Below are positions 7,978 to 17,058 of a stretch of 64,000 nucleotides of DNA, piece by piece. The position numbers were made by a program, and so were the translations under genes. This DNA is from an uncultured Ruminococcus sp. (lineage in GTDB: Bacteria > Bacillota > Clostridia > Oscillospirales > Acutalibacteraceae): NCBI GenBank assembly GCA_958403905.1, contig CATXZD010000003.1, forward strand, positions 155,988-219,987, in the 5' to 3' direction. Below the pieces are notes generated by a model. It made no database searches, was not told the origin of the DNA, and was given only the letters and a program-made list of their open reading frames with translations. Positions within the stretch are counted from its first letter, which is position 1. Each line of letters begins with the position of its first letter.

Positions 7978-8409
7978 ATGGAACATCCCATTGGAAACCT
8001 TATGGACACAACAATGAACAAAATTAAGGAAATGATTGATGTTAACACCATCGTAGGCGAACCTATTGTTTCCCCTGACGGCACATTAATTATTCCCGTT
8101 TCAAAGGTAAGCTACGGTTTTGCCTCCGGCGGTTCTGACCTTCCTACTAAAAAGGAAAACAAAGATTGCTTTGGTGGCGGCAGCGGCGCAGGCGTAACAA
8201 TTCAGCCTGTTGCGTTTCTCACTGTTTACAAAGGCGACGTTAAGCTGATTCCCGTTGACAAGTTTGAAGGTACACCCGACCGACTTGTTGGAATGATTCC
8301 GGAAGTTATTGATAAGGTGAAGGATATATTTAAAAAGGACAATAAGAAAAAGTCCGCAAAAACCGACGATGATTTTTCGGAAATCACAATGGACGATACC
8401 GACATATAA
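7978..8409 (+). CDS. ytfJ: GerW / YtfJ family sporulation protein
   Basis: 143 residues. The pattern H-P-I-G-N-L-M-D-T-T-M-N-K-I-K-E-M-I-D, then V-G-E-P-I...G-T-L-I-I-P-V-S-K-V-S-Y-G-F and a glycine-rich G-G-G-S-G-A-G segment, is the YtfJ/GerW signature. In Bacillus the family member is needed for normal germination. The ATG at 7978 is used because the one at 7972 abuts the AAGGAG site. It lies directly downstream of the DUF2953 gene, as in many spore formers. Confidence 0.92.
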   Translation: MEHPIGNLMDTTMNKIKEMIDVNTIVGEPIVSPDGTLIIPVSKVSYGFASGGSDLPTKKENKDCFGGGSGAGVTIQPVAFLTVYKGDVKLIPVDKFEGTPDRLVGMIPEVIDKVKDIFKKDNKKKSAKTDDDFSEITMDDTDI

Positions 8410-8464
8410 CCTGTAATGTAATAACACACTTTCATTCGGCATAAAATATGCAGGAGGTGTGTTT

Positions 8465-9598
8465 ATGAAAAGGATAGCTTCAGCAGTGCTGTCGGTACTT
8501 TTTATGTTTTCTTTTTCGATTACGGTAAATGCAAAAGAAAGCTCGGAAGTAAATATTTCGGCTGAAGCCTATGTGCTTTACTGTGCCGATAACGGACAAA
8601 TTATCAGTTCAAAAAATGAAAATAAAAAGATGAAGCCTGCCAGCACAACAAAAATAATGACTTCTCTGCTTGCGCTTGAGGAGGCTTCGTCGCAGAACAA
8701 AAAAGTTAAGTTCACTGAAAAAATGATTGCTGAGGGCAGTTCAATGTATCTCAAGGTCGGCGATGTTGTAACGTTAAAAGACCTTGCGTCAGGAATGATG
8801 ATGGCGTCGGGCAATGATGCGGCAAACGCAGCCGCAATTTCAATTTCGGGAAGCAGTGAAAAATTTGCCGATAAAATGAATAAGAGAGCCGCTCAGATCG
8901 GAATGAAAAACACGCACTTTGTTACTCCTAGCGGACTTGACGATGATAACCATTACTCAACAGCATATGATATGGCTTTGCTTATGACCTACGCACTTGA
9001 AAACGAAGATTTTGCAAAACTTACGTCGCAAAAGAGTGCAACAGTTGAATTTATCGAACCGAGTTCTAAAAAAACAACGTATTCAAACCACAATCGACTG
9101 CTTTCTCTGTATGAATACTGCATAGGAGGAAAAACAGGCTACACAATGTCGGCAGGCAGATGCCTTGTTTCTGCGGCAAAAAAAGACGGACTAACACTTG
9201 TTTGTGTAACTTTAAATGACAGAAACGACTGGAACGACCATATTTCGCTGTATAACTACGGCTTCGAAAAGTATTCGTGTTATACTTCTGACGATATATC
9301 ATTTTTTGCCGAAGTTCCCTGTGTTGGGGGCGAAAGCAACAGCGTAACTGTAACGGGTGAAAAAGCTGTTTCACTTGTTGTATCGGCTGATGATAAGGGA
9401 AAAATTAAAAGAAAGGTTTATCTTGACAATTTTCTCTACTCACCGATTAAGCAGGGCGATTGTGTTGGCAGAATTGAATATACACTAAACGGCAAGTTTA
9501 TAGATGAGAATAATTTGATTGCTGTTGACAGTGTTAATTCTAAAAAGGAAAATAAAAATATTTTTACAATAATAAAGGATTTGTTTACATATGGCTAA
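8465..9598 (+). CDS. D-alanyl-D-alanine carboxypeptidase (S11, DacF-like)
   Basis: 377 residues, secreted penicillin-binding protein that trims the terminal D-Ala from peptidoglycan peptides. Signal peptide about 1-23 (cleavage after V-N-A). Catalytic S60-T-T-K63, the S-G-N motif near 114 and the K-T-G motif (G-G-K-T-G-Y-T) near 224 are all present, so it should be active. The C-terminal beta domain is retained. GGAGG site 7 bases before the ATG. The last eight bases overlap the pseudouridine synthase gene. Confidence 0.92.
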   Translation: MKRIASAVLSVLFMFSFSITVNAKESSEVNISAEAYVLYCADNGQIISSKNENKKMKPASTTKIMTSLLALEEASSQNKKVKFTEKMIAEGSSMYLKVGDVVTLKDLASGMMMASGNDAANAAAISISGSSEKFADKMNKRAAQIGMKNTHFVTPSGLDDDNHYSTAYDMALLMTYALENEDFAKLTSQKSATVEFIEPSSKKTTYSNHNRLLSLYEYCIGGKTGYTMSAGRCLVSAAKKDGLTLVCVTLNDRNDWNDHISLYNYGFEKYSCYTSDDISFFAEVPCVGGESNSVTVTGEKAVSLVVSADDKGKIKRKVYLDNFLYSPIKQGDCVGRIEYTLNGKFIDENNLIAVDSVNSKKENKNIFTIIKDLFTYG

Positions 9599-10337
9599 AA
9601 GTGAACCTATCAGACTTCAAAAGTTCATATCACAATGCGGCGTAGCCTCACGAAGAAAGGCAGAGGAGCTTATTTTGGGCGGTCATGTCAAGGTCAACGG
9701 CAAAACTGCAATTCTCGGCGATAAGGTAACAGCCGCTGACAAAGTGTTTGTAAAAGGAAAAAGGCTTGTTATGCCCAAAGCACACTACCGCTATATTATG
9801 CTCAACAAACCGAGGGGATTTATCACGACAATGAGTGATGACCGCGGCAGAAAATGTGTAGCAGAGCTTGTAAAAGATGTGGGCGAGAGGGTTTATCCCA
9901 TCGGCAGGCTTGATAAAGACTCCGAGGGAATGCTTGTTATGACAAACGACGGCGAATTGGCAAACAAGGTTATGCACCCGAAAAACGGAGTTTACAAAGT
10001 CTATCGTGTAACGGTGCGCCCGTCAATTGACGAGGAACAGCTGATTAAGCTTGAAACAGGAGTTGAGCTTGACGGCAGAAAGACTGCGCCTGCAAGGGTA
10101 CATGTTCTGCACAAGGAACAGGGAAGAGTAGTTCTTGAAATGATGCTTCACGAGGGCAAAAACCGTGAAATCCGCAGAATGTGTGAAGCAGTCGGGCTTG
10201 AAGTTGCAAGACTGAAACGCACCCAAATAGGCTGTGTAAAAATGGGTATGCTAAAGCAGGGCGATTGGCGTGATCTTACGGAAATTGAGGTTAAAAAGCT
10301 TCTTGCAAACCCGATTGTAAACGGAAAACCGATTTGA
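9591..10337 (+). CDS. rRNA pseudouridine synthase (RluB/RsuA family)
   Basis: 248 residues. An N-terminal S4 RNA-binding domain (R-L-Q-K-F-I-S-Q-C-G-V-A-S-R-R-K-A-E) is followed by the RsuA-type catalytic domain with G-R-L-D-K-D-S-E-G-M-L-V-M-T-N-D-G (about 103-119; catalytic Asp in GRLD) and the N-R-E-I-R-R-M motif. It modifies uridine in 23S or 16S rRNA. It is the last gene of the segregation and cell-wall operon; a 220-bp gap with a promoter for the next cluster follows. Confidence 0.93.
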   Translation: MAKSEPIRLQKFISQCGVASRRKAEELILGGHVKVNGKTAILGDKVTAADKVFVKGKRLVMPKAHYRYIMLNKPRGFITTMSDDRGRKCVAELVKDVGERVYPIGRLDKDSEGMLVMTNDGELANKVMHPKNGVYKVYRVTVRPSIDEEQLIKLETGVELDGRKTAPARVHVLHKEQGRVVLEMMLHEGKNREIRRMCEAVGLEVARLKRTQIGCVKMGMLKQGDWRDLTEIEVKKLLANPIVNGKPI

Positions 10338-10476
10338 TGTTTACAATTATTTTCTTTCTGCAAACAATCTTTATTTTCTGAAAGAAATTCAATCTAATAT
10401 TTTTACAATATATTTTATTATTTTTTATAATAAATATATAAACTGTTAAAATTTGAAAAAATGCATAGCTTTTTTC

Positions 10477-10505
10477 TTGTACTTTCGATTAATATAGGAT
10501 ATAAT
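10477..10505 (+). promoter_or_regulatory. promoter of the biotin carboxyltransferase cluster
   Basis: TTGTAC, 17 bases, TATAAT, 67 bases upstream of the first gene. The remainder of 10338-10560 is AT-rich with no other feature seen. Confidence 0.65.
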
Positions 10506-10572
10506 GTAAAATGAAAAATTAGTATGCAGTATTGTATTACTGCGTATTCAATACATAGTATTGGAGGATGTT

Positions 10573-11889
10573 ATGATGAGTATTGAAAAAATCAATCAGG
10601 CAAAGGCCGAAATTGCTTCTACTTCTGCTTATAAGACAATTACTGAGTTTTTTGACGCTGAAAGCTTTTGCGAAATTGATGCATTTGCAAAATCAGGCGA
10701 AGGCTTTGCAGAGGTTGTTGCAGGCTTCGGAACAGTTGAAGGTATGCCTGTTTATGCTTTTGCACAGAACAGCGATATCTGCGGCGGCGCAATGAGCAAG
10801 GCACAGGCTGCAAAGCTTAAAAAGCTTTATGACCTTGCACTCAAAACAGGTGCTCCCGTTGTTGGATTTTACGACAGCGTAGGCGGCAGACTTTCGCAGG
10901 GTACAGAGCTTTTGGCAGGCTGCGGCGAGGTTCTTAACAGTGCGGCTGTTCTTTCAGGCGTAGTTCCGCAGATTTCTGTAGTTTTAGGCACTTGTCTCGG
11001 AACTTCTGCACTCAACGCAGTTAGTGCAGACATAGTAATTATGAGTGAAAAAGCACAGCTTTCACTTTCTGTAACAGGCGAAAATTCAAGCGCTCAATAC
11101 AACTGTGAAAACGGTATTGCCGCTATGGTTGCAAAGGATACTCAGGAAGCAATTGCAATGGCTAAAGAACTAATGCTCTATCTTCCTTCCAATAATTTAA
11201 ATATGGCTCCTCAGTCATTTGAAGAAGCTCCTGTCGAAGACGGCTGCGGTTGTATCGTAGGCAAAACAGTTGACGGCAGCAACAAGGTTAAGCTTTACAA
11301 TAATTATGGTAAAAACGCAAACATTCGCCTTGCTCGTCTTGGCGGACAGGTAGTAGGTATCGTTGCAACAAAGGGCGGTATGCTCGACTGCAAGTCCACT
11401 GCTAAGATTGCAAAATTTGTTCGTTTCTGCGACGCTTTCTCACTTCCCGTTATTTCATTTGTGAACTGTTCGGGATTTGAGTCAATCAAATCTGCTGCAA
11501 AGGCTGCTTCGGCTTATGCAGAGGCTACAACAGTTAAAATTTCTGTTATAACAGGCAAGGCTGTCGGCTCGGCATATATTGCACTTGCAGGTACAGGTGC
11601 AAATGCAGATGTTGTTTACGCACTTCCCGAAGCGGTAATTTCACCTGTTAATGTTGAGGCTGCTGCATTCATTATGGCACCCGAAGCAATGAAAGTTCCC
11701 GTTGAACAGCAAAGTGCAGTTGCCGAAAAGTTTGCAGAAGATAATCTGTCGGCTTTCAATGCTGCACAAAATGGCTATGTTGACGGAATTGTTGAGGAAG
11801 GTCAGCTTCGTCAGACTCTCATTTCTGCTCTCGATATGCTTTCAGGCAAGCGTGTTCCCACTCTCTCAAAGAAACATTCTACAATTTAA
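10573..11889 (+). CDS. carboxyltransferase subunit of a biotin-dependent enzyme (12S / PCC-beta-like)
   Basis: 438 residues with two crotonase-like halves. The N-half has F-Y-D-S-V-G-G-R-L-S-Q-G-T-E (about 100), matching DSGGARIQEG of acyl-CoA carboxyltransferases. The C-half has K-G-G-M-L-D-C-K-S-T-A-K-I-A-K-F-V-R-F-C-D-A-F and A-V-G-S-A-Y. The usual V-P-G-F is N-C-S-G-F here and the protein is about 80 residues shorter than typical 12S subunits, so the acyl-CoA substrate is uncertain. Followed by a biotin carrier and a 5S-like subunit. The ATG at 10573 (or 10576) follows GGAGG. Confidence 0.82.
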   Translation: MMSIEKINQAKAEIASTSAYKTITEFFDAESFCEIDAFAKSGEGFAEVVAGFGTVEGMPVYAFAQNSDICGGAMSKAQAAKLKKLYDLALKTGAPVVGFYDSVGGRLSQGTELLAGCGEVLNSAAVLSGVVPQISVVLGTCLGTSALNAVSADIVIMSEKAQLSLSVTGENSSAQYNCENGIAAMVAKDTQEAIAMAKELMLYLPSNNLNMAPQSFEEAPVEDGCGCIVGKTVDGSNKVKLYNNYGKNANIRLARLGGQVVGIVATKGGMLDCKSTAKIAKFVRFCDAFSLPVISFVNCSGFESIKSAAKAASAYAEATTVKISVITGKAVGSAYIALAGTGANADVVYALPEAVISPVNVEAAAFIMAPEAMKVPVEQQSAVAEKFAEDNLSAFNAAQNGYVDGIVEEGQLRQTLISALDMLSGKRVPTLSKKHSTI

Positions 11890-11907
11890 GATATATTTAA
11901 TGTTGTT

Positions 11908-11922
11908 GCGAGCAATGCTCGC
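11908..11922. repeat. small hairpin GCGAGC-AAT-GCTCGC in the intercistronic gap
   Basis: A perfect 6-bp inverted repeat followed by CGCTA. A similar hairpin ending TTCGCCGCTA occurs at 42280-42300, suggesting a dispersed small repeat. It may also help stabilise or attenuate the upstream message. Confidence 0.5.
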
Positions 11923-11976
11923 CGCTAAGATATTATTAATGACTTATAAACTTGTTAAAATAAAGGGGAAATTAAA

Positions 11977-12342
11977 ATGAAGAATTTAAGAATCACAGTA
12001 AACGGCACAGCTTATGACGTTCAGGTTGAAGAACTCGGCGCTTCCTCCGCTTCGTCAGCACCGGCAGCTGCTCCCGCTGCAGCTCCTGCTCCCGCAGCAA
12101 AGCCCGAAGCTCCCGCCGGCGCAGCAGGCTCAATTGTTGTTAAGGCTCCTATGCCCGGTACTGTTGTAAACGTAGTAGTTTCCGCAGGTCAGGCTGTTAA
12201 AGCCGGCGATGACCTCGTATTTATTGAAGCTATGAAGATGGAAACTCCCGTAAAGGCTCCTCAGGACGGCACTGTTGCTACTGTTGACGTTGCAAAGGGC
12301 GAGTCTGTTGACTCAGGTAAGGTTTTAGTAACTCTTAACTAA
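11977..12342 (+). CDS. biotin carboxyl carrier protein (1.3S-like)
   Basis: 121 residues. The N-terminal 20 residues are a conserved docking strand. A linker of alanine and proline (about 25-50) follows, then a biotinyl domain with E-A-M-K-M-E-T at 84-90; K87 is the biotinylation site. Length and layout closely match the 1.3S subunit of transcarboxylase (about 123 residues) and the carrier subunits of decarboxylases. It carries CO2 between the two neighbouring carboxyltransferase subunits. AAGGGG ribosome site. Confidence 0.93.
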   Translation: MKNLRITVNGTAYDVQVEELGASSASSAPAAAPAAAPAPAAKPEAPAGAAGSIVVKAPMPGTVVNVVVSAGQAVKAGDDLVFIEAMKMETPVKAPQDGTVATVDVAKGESVDSGKVLVTLN

Positions 12343-12372
12343 ATTTAGTAACTGACGAAAGGGATGTCCAAA

Positions 12373-13776
12373 ATGGCAAAGAAAATTAAAATTACCGAAA
12401 CTGCCCTGCGTGACGCTCATCAGTCACTTATTGCTACAAGAATGACAACAGAGGAAATGCTCCCTATTCTTGATAAGCTTGACAAAATCGGTTATTATTC
12501 ACTTGAGTGTTGGGGCGGAGCAACATATGACTCGTGTCTTCGTTTCTTAAATGAAGACCCGTGGGAAAGACTCCGTACAATTAAGGACCATTGTCCTAAC
12601 ACAAAGCTCCAGATGCTTTTCAGAGGTCAGAATATGCTCGGTTACCGTCACTATGCCGACGATTGTGTTGAATATCTTGTTCAGCGTTCAATCGCAAACG
12701 GCATTGACATTATCCGTATTTTTGACGCTCTTAACGATATTAAGAACCTTAAGACAGCTATCAGGGCTGCCAAGAAGGAGGGCGGTCACGCTCAGGTTGC
12801 AATCAGCTACACAACAGGTCCTGTTTTCACAGACGAGTATTATGTTGAGTATGCAAAGAGAATTGCAGACGCAGGCGCTGACTCAATCTGCATTAAGGAT
12901 ATGGCGGCTCTTTTAACACCTTCAAAAACAGAAAGTCTTGTTAAGGCTATCAAGAAAGCGCTTCCGGAAATGCCCTTACAGCTTCATACCCACTACACAT
13001 CAGGTCTTGCGTCAATGTGTCTTTTAAAAGGCGTTGAAGCAGGTGCAGACGGTATTGATACTGCAATAAGCCCCCTTGCACTTGGTACATCGCATGCTCC
13101 CACAGAATCTATGGTAGCCGCATTACAGGGTACTGAATTTGACACTGGTCTTGATATTAAAGAGCTTGCGGAAATTCGTGCTTACTTTATGACGCTTCGT
13201 GAAAAGTATATTGAATCAGGTCTTCTTGACCCCAAGATGCTTGCAACAGACGCAAAGGCGCTTATCTATCAGGTTCCCGGCGGTATGCTTTCAAACCTCC
13301 TTTCACAGCTTAAGCAGGCTGGAAGAGAGGATGACCTTGATAAGGTATTAGAGGAAGTACCGAGAGTAAGAGAGGATTCGGGTTATCCGCCTCTTGTAAC
13401 TCCCACATCACAGATTGTCGGCACACAGGCAGTGTTCAATGTAATTACAGGCGAACGTTACAAAATGTGTACAAACGAGTTCAAAGGTCTTGTAGCTGGC
13501 GAATACGGAACAACTCCTATGCCAATTGACCCCGAATTTCAGAAGAAGATTATCGGTGACAAAAAGGTTATTAACTGCCGCCCTGCCGATTTGCTTGAGC
13601 CTGAGCTTGATAAACTCAGAAGTGAAATTTCTGAGTGGATGGAACATCCTGAGGACGTTCTTTCATACGCGCAGTTCCCGAAGGTGGCTCTCGACTTCTT
13701 TGAAAAAAGAAGAAATGCCAAGGCCGGCATTAACGGCGACAAGCTTGACAAAGAAAATATGGTTCACCCCGTTTAA
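12373..13776 (+). CDS. oxaloacetate/pyruvate carboxyltransferase subunit (5S / OadA / PycB-like)
   Basis: 467 residues. It opens I-K-I-T-E-T-A-L-R-D-A-H-Q-S-L-I-A-T-R-M, the HMGL-like TIM barrel with the metal-binding Asp. It also has W-G-G-A-T-Y-D-S-C and the metal-ligand H-T-H-Y-T-S-G-L-A (about 210-217); the Lys in C-I-K-D-M is carboxylated in relatives. No fused biotin domain at the C-terminus, so it uses the separate carrier upstream. ATG at 12373 chosen over 12364, which touches the ribosome site. A terminator follows. Confidence 0.92.
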   Translation: MAKKIKITETALRDAHQSLIATRMTTEEMLPILDKLDKIGYYSLECWGGATYDSCLRFLNEDPWERLRTIKDHCPNTKLQMLFRGQNMLGYRHYADDCVEYLVQRSIANGIDIIRIFDALNDIKNLKTAIRAAKKEGGHAQVAISYTTGPVFTDEYYVEYAKRIADAGADSICIKDMAALLTPSKTESLVKAIKKALPEMPLQLHTHYTSGLASMCLLKGVEAGADGIDTAISPLALGTSHAPTESMVAALQGTEFDTGLDIKELAEIRAYFMTLREKYIESGLLDPKMLATDAKALIYQVPGGMLSNLLSQLKQAGREDDLDKVLEEVPRVREDSGYPPLVTPTSQIVGTQAVFNVITGERYKMCTNEFKGLVAGEYGTTPMPIDPEFQKKIIGDKKVINCRPADLLEPELDKLRSEISEWMEHPEDVLSYAQFPKVALDFFEKRRNAKAGINGDKLDKENMVHPV

Positions 13777-13792
13777 TATTTTAACAAATAAG

Positions 13793-13821
13793 CTCCTCCG
13801 ATTTTTCGGAGGAGTGTTTTT
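13793..13821 (+). terminator. terminator of the carboxyltransferase cluster
   Basis: CTCCTCCGA-TTTT-TCGGAGGAG, a perfect 9-bp stem, then TGTTTTTG. Confidence 0.9.
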
Positions 13822-13922
13822 GTGTGTTCTGCAAGTATAAAAAATCATCTTCGGGTATTGATACATCAAAGATTTTATGATAATATAATATTGTGTAAAT
13901 TTGTTTAACGAAAGGCCTTGTT

Positions 13923-14438
13923 ATGAAATATTGTAAAAAATGTAAGCATCTGCACAATGACAGCGATAAATTATGCACTGACTGCAAAAAACCTCTGTGT
14001 GAAATCACCGATAATAATACTCCGGTATATTTAATGTCCGCAGGCGGTTTTGAACTGCAAAGAATAAAAACTGCTCTTGATGACAACGGAATCCCTTGTG
14101 ACGGTGTTCGTCAGAAGTATACAACTTCAGCTGAAGCTGTAACAGGCTATGATTCATCATATCAGGATATTATTGTTCCGTATTCAGCTTATGAAGAGGC
14201 TTACGATGTGTGCGTTGGAATCGGCGCAATAAAAGTTGGAGAAGAAGAAATTCTTGAAGTTGAAGCTGCTCCTGTAAAGGACGGCACTAAAACCGCGACT
14301 GATGAATTTGAAGAAATGAGCAGTGCTAAACGCAGAATAGTACGCATTGTTTCTGCAATAATTCTTATCCTTATTTTTGCATTAGTAATATACGGAACAG
14401 ACTTTATTACGGGTTTTATAAAAGGTCTTTTCTCATAA
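13923..14438 (+). CDS. zinc-ribbon, single-pass membrane protein of unknown function
   Basis: 171 residues. An N-terminal C-x-x-C...C-x-x-C zinc ribbon (residues 4-22) leads into a region resembling DUF2007-type domains (P-V-Y-L-M-S-A-G-G-F-E-L-Q-R-I-K-T-A-L-D-D). After an acidic linker there is one hydrophobic helix (about 139-160) near the C-terminus, so the ribbon probably faces the cytoplasm in a tail-anchored protein. Function unknown. It stands alone between two terminator- or gap-separated units; the TTGTTTAACGAAAGG leader carries the ribosome site. Confidence 0.7.
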   Translation: MKYCKKCKHLHNDSDKLCTDCKKPLCEITDNNTPVYLMSAGGFELQRIKTALDDNGIPCDGVRQKYTTSAEAVTGYDSSYQDIIVPYSAYEEAYDVCVGIGAIKVGEEEILEVEAAPVKDGTKTATDEFEEMSSAKRRIVRIVSAIILILIFALVIYGTDFITGFIKGLFS

Positions 14439-14502
14439 AACTTTTATTCTGAAAACAATATTTTATTTAAAAATTTTTTATAAAAAATGGAGATAATACA
14501 TT

Positions 14503-15774
14503 ATGAAAGTTGAAACAAAATGCCTGCATTCAGGCTATGAACCCAAAAACGGTGAGCCAAGACAGATTCCTGTTTATCAAAGCACCACGTTCAAATATGA
14601 TACATCCGATGAGATGGGTAAGCTTTTTGATCTTGAGGCTAGCGGCTATTTTTATACAAGACTGCAAAATCCTACAAATGATGCAGTAGCCGCAAAAATT
14701 GCCGATTTAGAGGGCGGCGTTGCAGGTATGCTCACATCAAGCGGTCAGGCCGCTAACTTTTTTGCATTGTTCAATATCTGCGAAACAGGCAGTCATATTG
14801 TAGCGTCATCATCAATTTACGGAGGTACGTTCAACCTTCTCGGTGTTACAATGAAGAAAATGGGTATTGAATGTACATTTGTCGATCAGAATCTTCCCGA
14901 AGAAGAGCTTGCAAAGGCTTTTAAGCCCAACACAAGAGCCGTTTTCGGTGAAACAATTACAAATCCTACTGTTTCGGTTTTTGATATTGAAAAATTTGCG
15001 CGCCTTGCACATTCTCACGGAGTTCCTCTTATTGTTGACAACACCTTTGCAACTCCTGTTAATTGCCGTCCGATTGAGTGGGGGGCAGATATCGTTACTC
15101 ATTCTACTACAAAATATATGGACGGCCATGCAGTCGGTGTCGGCGGCGCAATTGTTGACAGCGGTAACTTTGACTGGCTTGCTCACGCAGACAAGTATCC
15201 CGGACTTACTACGCCCGATGATTCCTATCACGGCATTGTTTATGCTGAAAAATTCGGAAAACTCGCATATATAACAAAGGCAACATCTCAGTTAATGCGT
15301 GACCTCGGTTCAATCCAGTCACCGCAGAACGCTTTTTATCTTATGAACGGACTTGAGTCACTCCACGTAAGAATGCAGCGCCACTGTGAAAATGCGCTTG
15401 CTATTGCAAAATTTCTTAAATCAAACGATAAGGTTGCATGGGTTTCTTACCCGAATCTTGAAGGAGATAAGTATTACGACCTCGCTCAGAAGTATCTTCC
15501 CAACGGTTCGTGCGGTGTGCTTTCATTCGGAATAAAGGGCGGAAGAGAAAAGTCAATCAAGTTTATGGACAGCTTAAAGCTTGCTTCAATTGCAACTCAC
15601 GTTGCCGATACAAAAACTTGTTTGCTGCATCCTGCAAGCCACACTCATCGTCAGATGACAGAGGAACAGCTTATTGAAGCAGGTGTTGCACCCGACCTTA
15701 TTCGTTTGTCAGTCGGACTTGAAAACGTCGATGATTTAATTGACGATTTAAAGCAGGCTTTTGATAAAGTTTAA
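14503..15774 (+). CDS. metY: O-acetylhomoserine aminocarboxypropyltransferase (PLP)
   Basis: 423 residues, full length for the family. It makes homocysteine from O-acetylhomoserine and sulfide. Motifs: C-L-H-S-G-Y-E-P at the start, Y-x-R-L-Q-N-P-T, S-S-G-Q-A-A (phosphate binding), D-N-T-F-A-T-P and H-S-T-T-K-Y-M-D-G-H, whose Lys (about 208) forms the PLP aldimine; also V-G-L-E-N-V-D-D-L at the C-terminus. Only 64 bases separate it from the upstream gene, with no room for a SAM riboswitch. GGAG ribosome site. Confidence 0.93.
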   Translation: MKVETKCLHSGYEPKNGEPRQIPVYQSTTFKYDTSDEMGKLFDLEASGYFYTRLQNPTNDAVAAKIADLEGGVAGMLTSSGQAANFFALFNICETGSHIVASSSIYGGTFNLLGVTMKKMGIECTFVDQNLPEEELAKAFKPNTRAVFGETITNPTVSVFDIEKFARLAHSHGVPLIVDNTFATPVNCRPIEWGADIVTHSTTKYMDGHAVGVGGAIVDSGNFDWLAHADKYPGLTTPDDSYHGIVYAEKFGKLAYITKATSQLMRDLGSIQSPQNAFYLMNGLESLHVRMQRHCENALAIAKFLKSNDKVAWVSYPNLEGDKYYDLAQKYLPNGSCGVLSFGIKGGREKSIKFMDSLKLASIATHVADTKTCLLHPASHTHRQMTEEQLIEAGVAPDLIRLSVGLENVDDLIDDLKQAFDKV

Positions 15775-15801
15775 GTTGATTAATTATACGGAGGGTACGT
15801 T

Positions 15802-16494
15802 ATGTCAGCTTACGTTTCTGCTATAATTGTAGCAGCAGGCGGTTCAGTAAGAATGGGTATTGCGGACAGTAAGCAGTTTATTCCGCTTTTGTCCAGACCT
15901 GCAATTGAATACACTCTGAAGGCTTTTCAGAATTGCTATCTTATAAAGGAAATTATTGTTGTATGCCGTGAACAGGATAAACAGCGTATTCAGTCTATAG
16001 TTGATGAAAACGGTTTTTCAAAGGTAAGCAGTCTTGTCCTCGGAGATGCGTCACGCGCTGAAAGCGTTCGCAACGGAGTTGTTGCGGCAAACGAAAAGGC
16101 AAAATTCTATGCTATTCACGACGGCGCGCGTCCCTTGATTACTGTTGAAGAGATTGAGCGTGTTGTTGAGGCTGCATTTGAAACAGGTGCGGCTACTCTC
16201 GGAACTTCTGTAACTGACACAATTAAGATAGTTGACGGCTTTAATAAGATTGAAAGTACTCCTTTGCGTTCACAGCTTCGTGCTGTTCAGACACCGCAGG
16301 TTTTTGAATGTGAGTTGTACAGATTCGCTCTTGAAAATGCAGGAGACAATGTAATAAACTTTACTGACGACTGTTCTCTTATTGAGACTATGGGCGGCGA
16401 AGTAGAGGTTGTAAAGGGCAATGTTGAGAACATAAAGTTGACTACTCCCATTGACATTGTAATTGCCGAAAGTATTTTAAAATCAAGAAAATAA
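15802..16494 (+). CDS. ispD: 2-C-methyl-D-erythritol 4-phosphate cytidylyltransferase
   Basis: 230 residues. Third step of the MEP isoprenoid pathway. The CTP-binding A-I-I-V-A-A-G-G-S-V-R-M-G motif lies at 7-19 (with K24), followed by H-D-G-A-R-P-L at about 109-115 and the R-A-V-Q-T-P-Q-V-F segment. It sits 18 bases upstream of ispF, the usual pairing, and follows metY by 27 bases with its own GGAGG site. Confidence 0.96.
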   Translation: MSAYVSAIIVAAGGSVRMGIADSKQFIPLLSRPAIEYTLKAFQNCYLIKEIIVVCREQDKQRIQSIVDENGFSKVSSLVLGDASRAESVRNGVVAANEKAKFYAIHDGARPLITVEEIERVVEAAFETGAATLGTSVTDTIKIVDGFNKIESTPLRSQLRAVQTPQVFECELYRFALENAGDNVINFTDDCSLIETMGGEVEVVKGNVENIKLTTPIDIVIAESILKSRK

Positions 16495-16512
16495 TCTGTT
16501 CAGGTGGTAACT

Positions 16513-16980
16513 ATGCGAATCGGTCACGGATATGACGTGCATAAATTAACAGAAAACAGAAAACTTATCCTCGGCGGAGTTGAAATTCCGTTTGAACTCG
16601 GTTTGCTCGGACATTCCGATGCAGATGTGCTTGTTCACGCAATTATGGACGCTTTGTTGGGAGCAGCCGCTTTGGGCGACATAGGAAAGCTTTTTCCCGA
16701 CACAGACGATGCTTATAAAGGCGCAGACAGTATGTTCCTTTTAAAAGAGGTGTGCAGAGTACTTTGTGAAAACGGCTACAAAATAGTAAATATTGATTCA
16801 ACATTGATTGCACAAAAGCCAAAGCTTAAGGATTATATCTTCTCTATGAGAGAAAATATTTCGTCAGTCTGCAATATTGATATATCAGCCGTAAGCGTAA
16901 AGGCTACAACTGAAGAAAAGCTCGGCTTTACAGGAAGGCTTGAGGGCATTTCTGCCCACGCAGTTTGTCTGATTGATTGA
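16513..16980 (+). CDS. ispF: 2-C-methyl-D-erythritol 2,4-cyclodiphosphate synthase
   Basis: 155 residues. It starts M-R-I-G-H-G-Y-D-V-H-K-L (zinc ligands Asp and His), with L-G-H-S-D-A-D-V-L-V-H-A and the C-terminal K-A-T-T-E-E-K-L-G-F-T-G-R motif. Fifth step of the MEP pathway, following ispD. The ATG at 16513 is 5 bases from AGGTGG; an upstream GTG at 16504 overlaps that site. Confidence 0.96.
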   Translation: MRIGHGYDVHKLTENRKLILGGVEIPFELGLLGHSDADVLVHAIMDALLGAAALGDIGKLFPDTDDAYKGADSMFLLKEVCRVLCENGYKIVNIDSTLIAQKPKLKDYIFSMRENISSVCNIDISAVSVKATTEEKLGFTGRLEGISAHAVCLID

Positions 16981-17058
16981 ATTTTCTTTCATTAATTATT
17001 ATGTAAGGTAATATAATTATTACTGACATACAATTATTATATCGGAGGTTTATAGAAA

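Noticed and set aside
14439..14502. Possible SAM or T-box riboswitch before metY
   Set aside because: Only 64 AT-rich bases are available and no conserved riboswitch core is visible.
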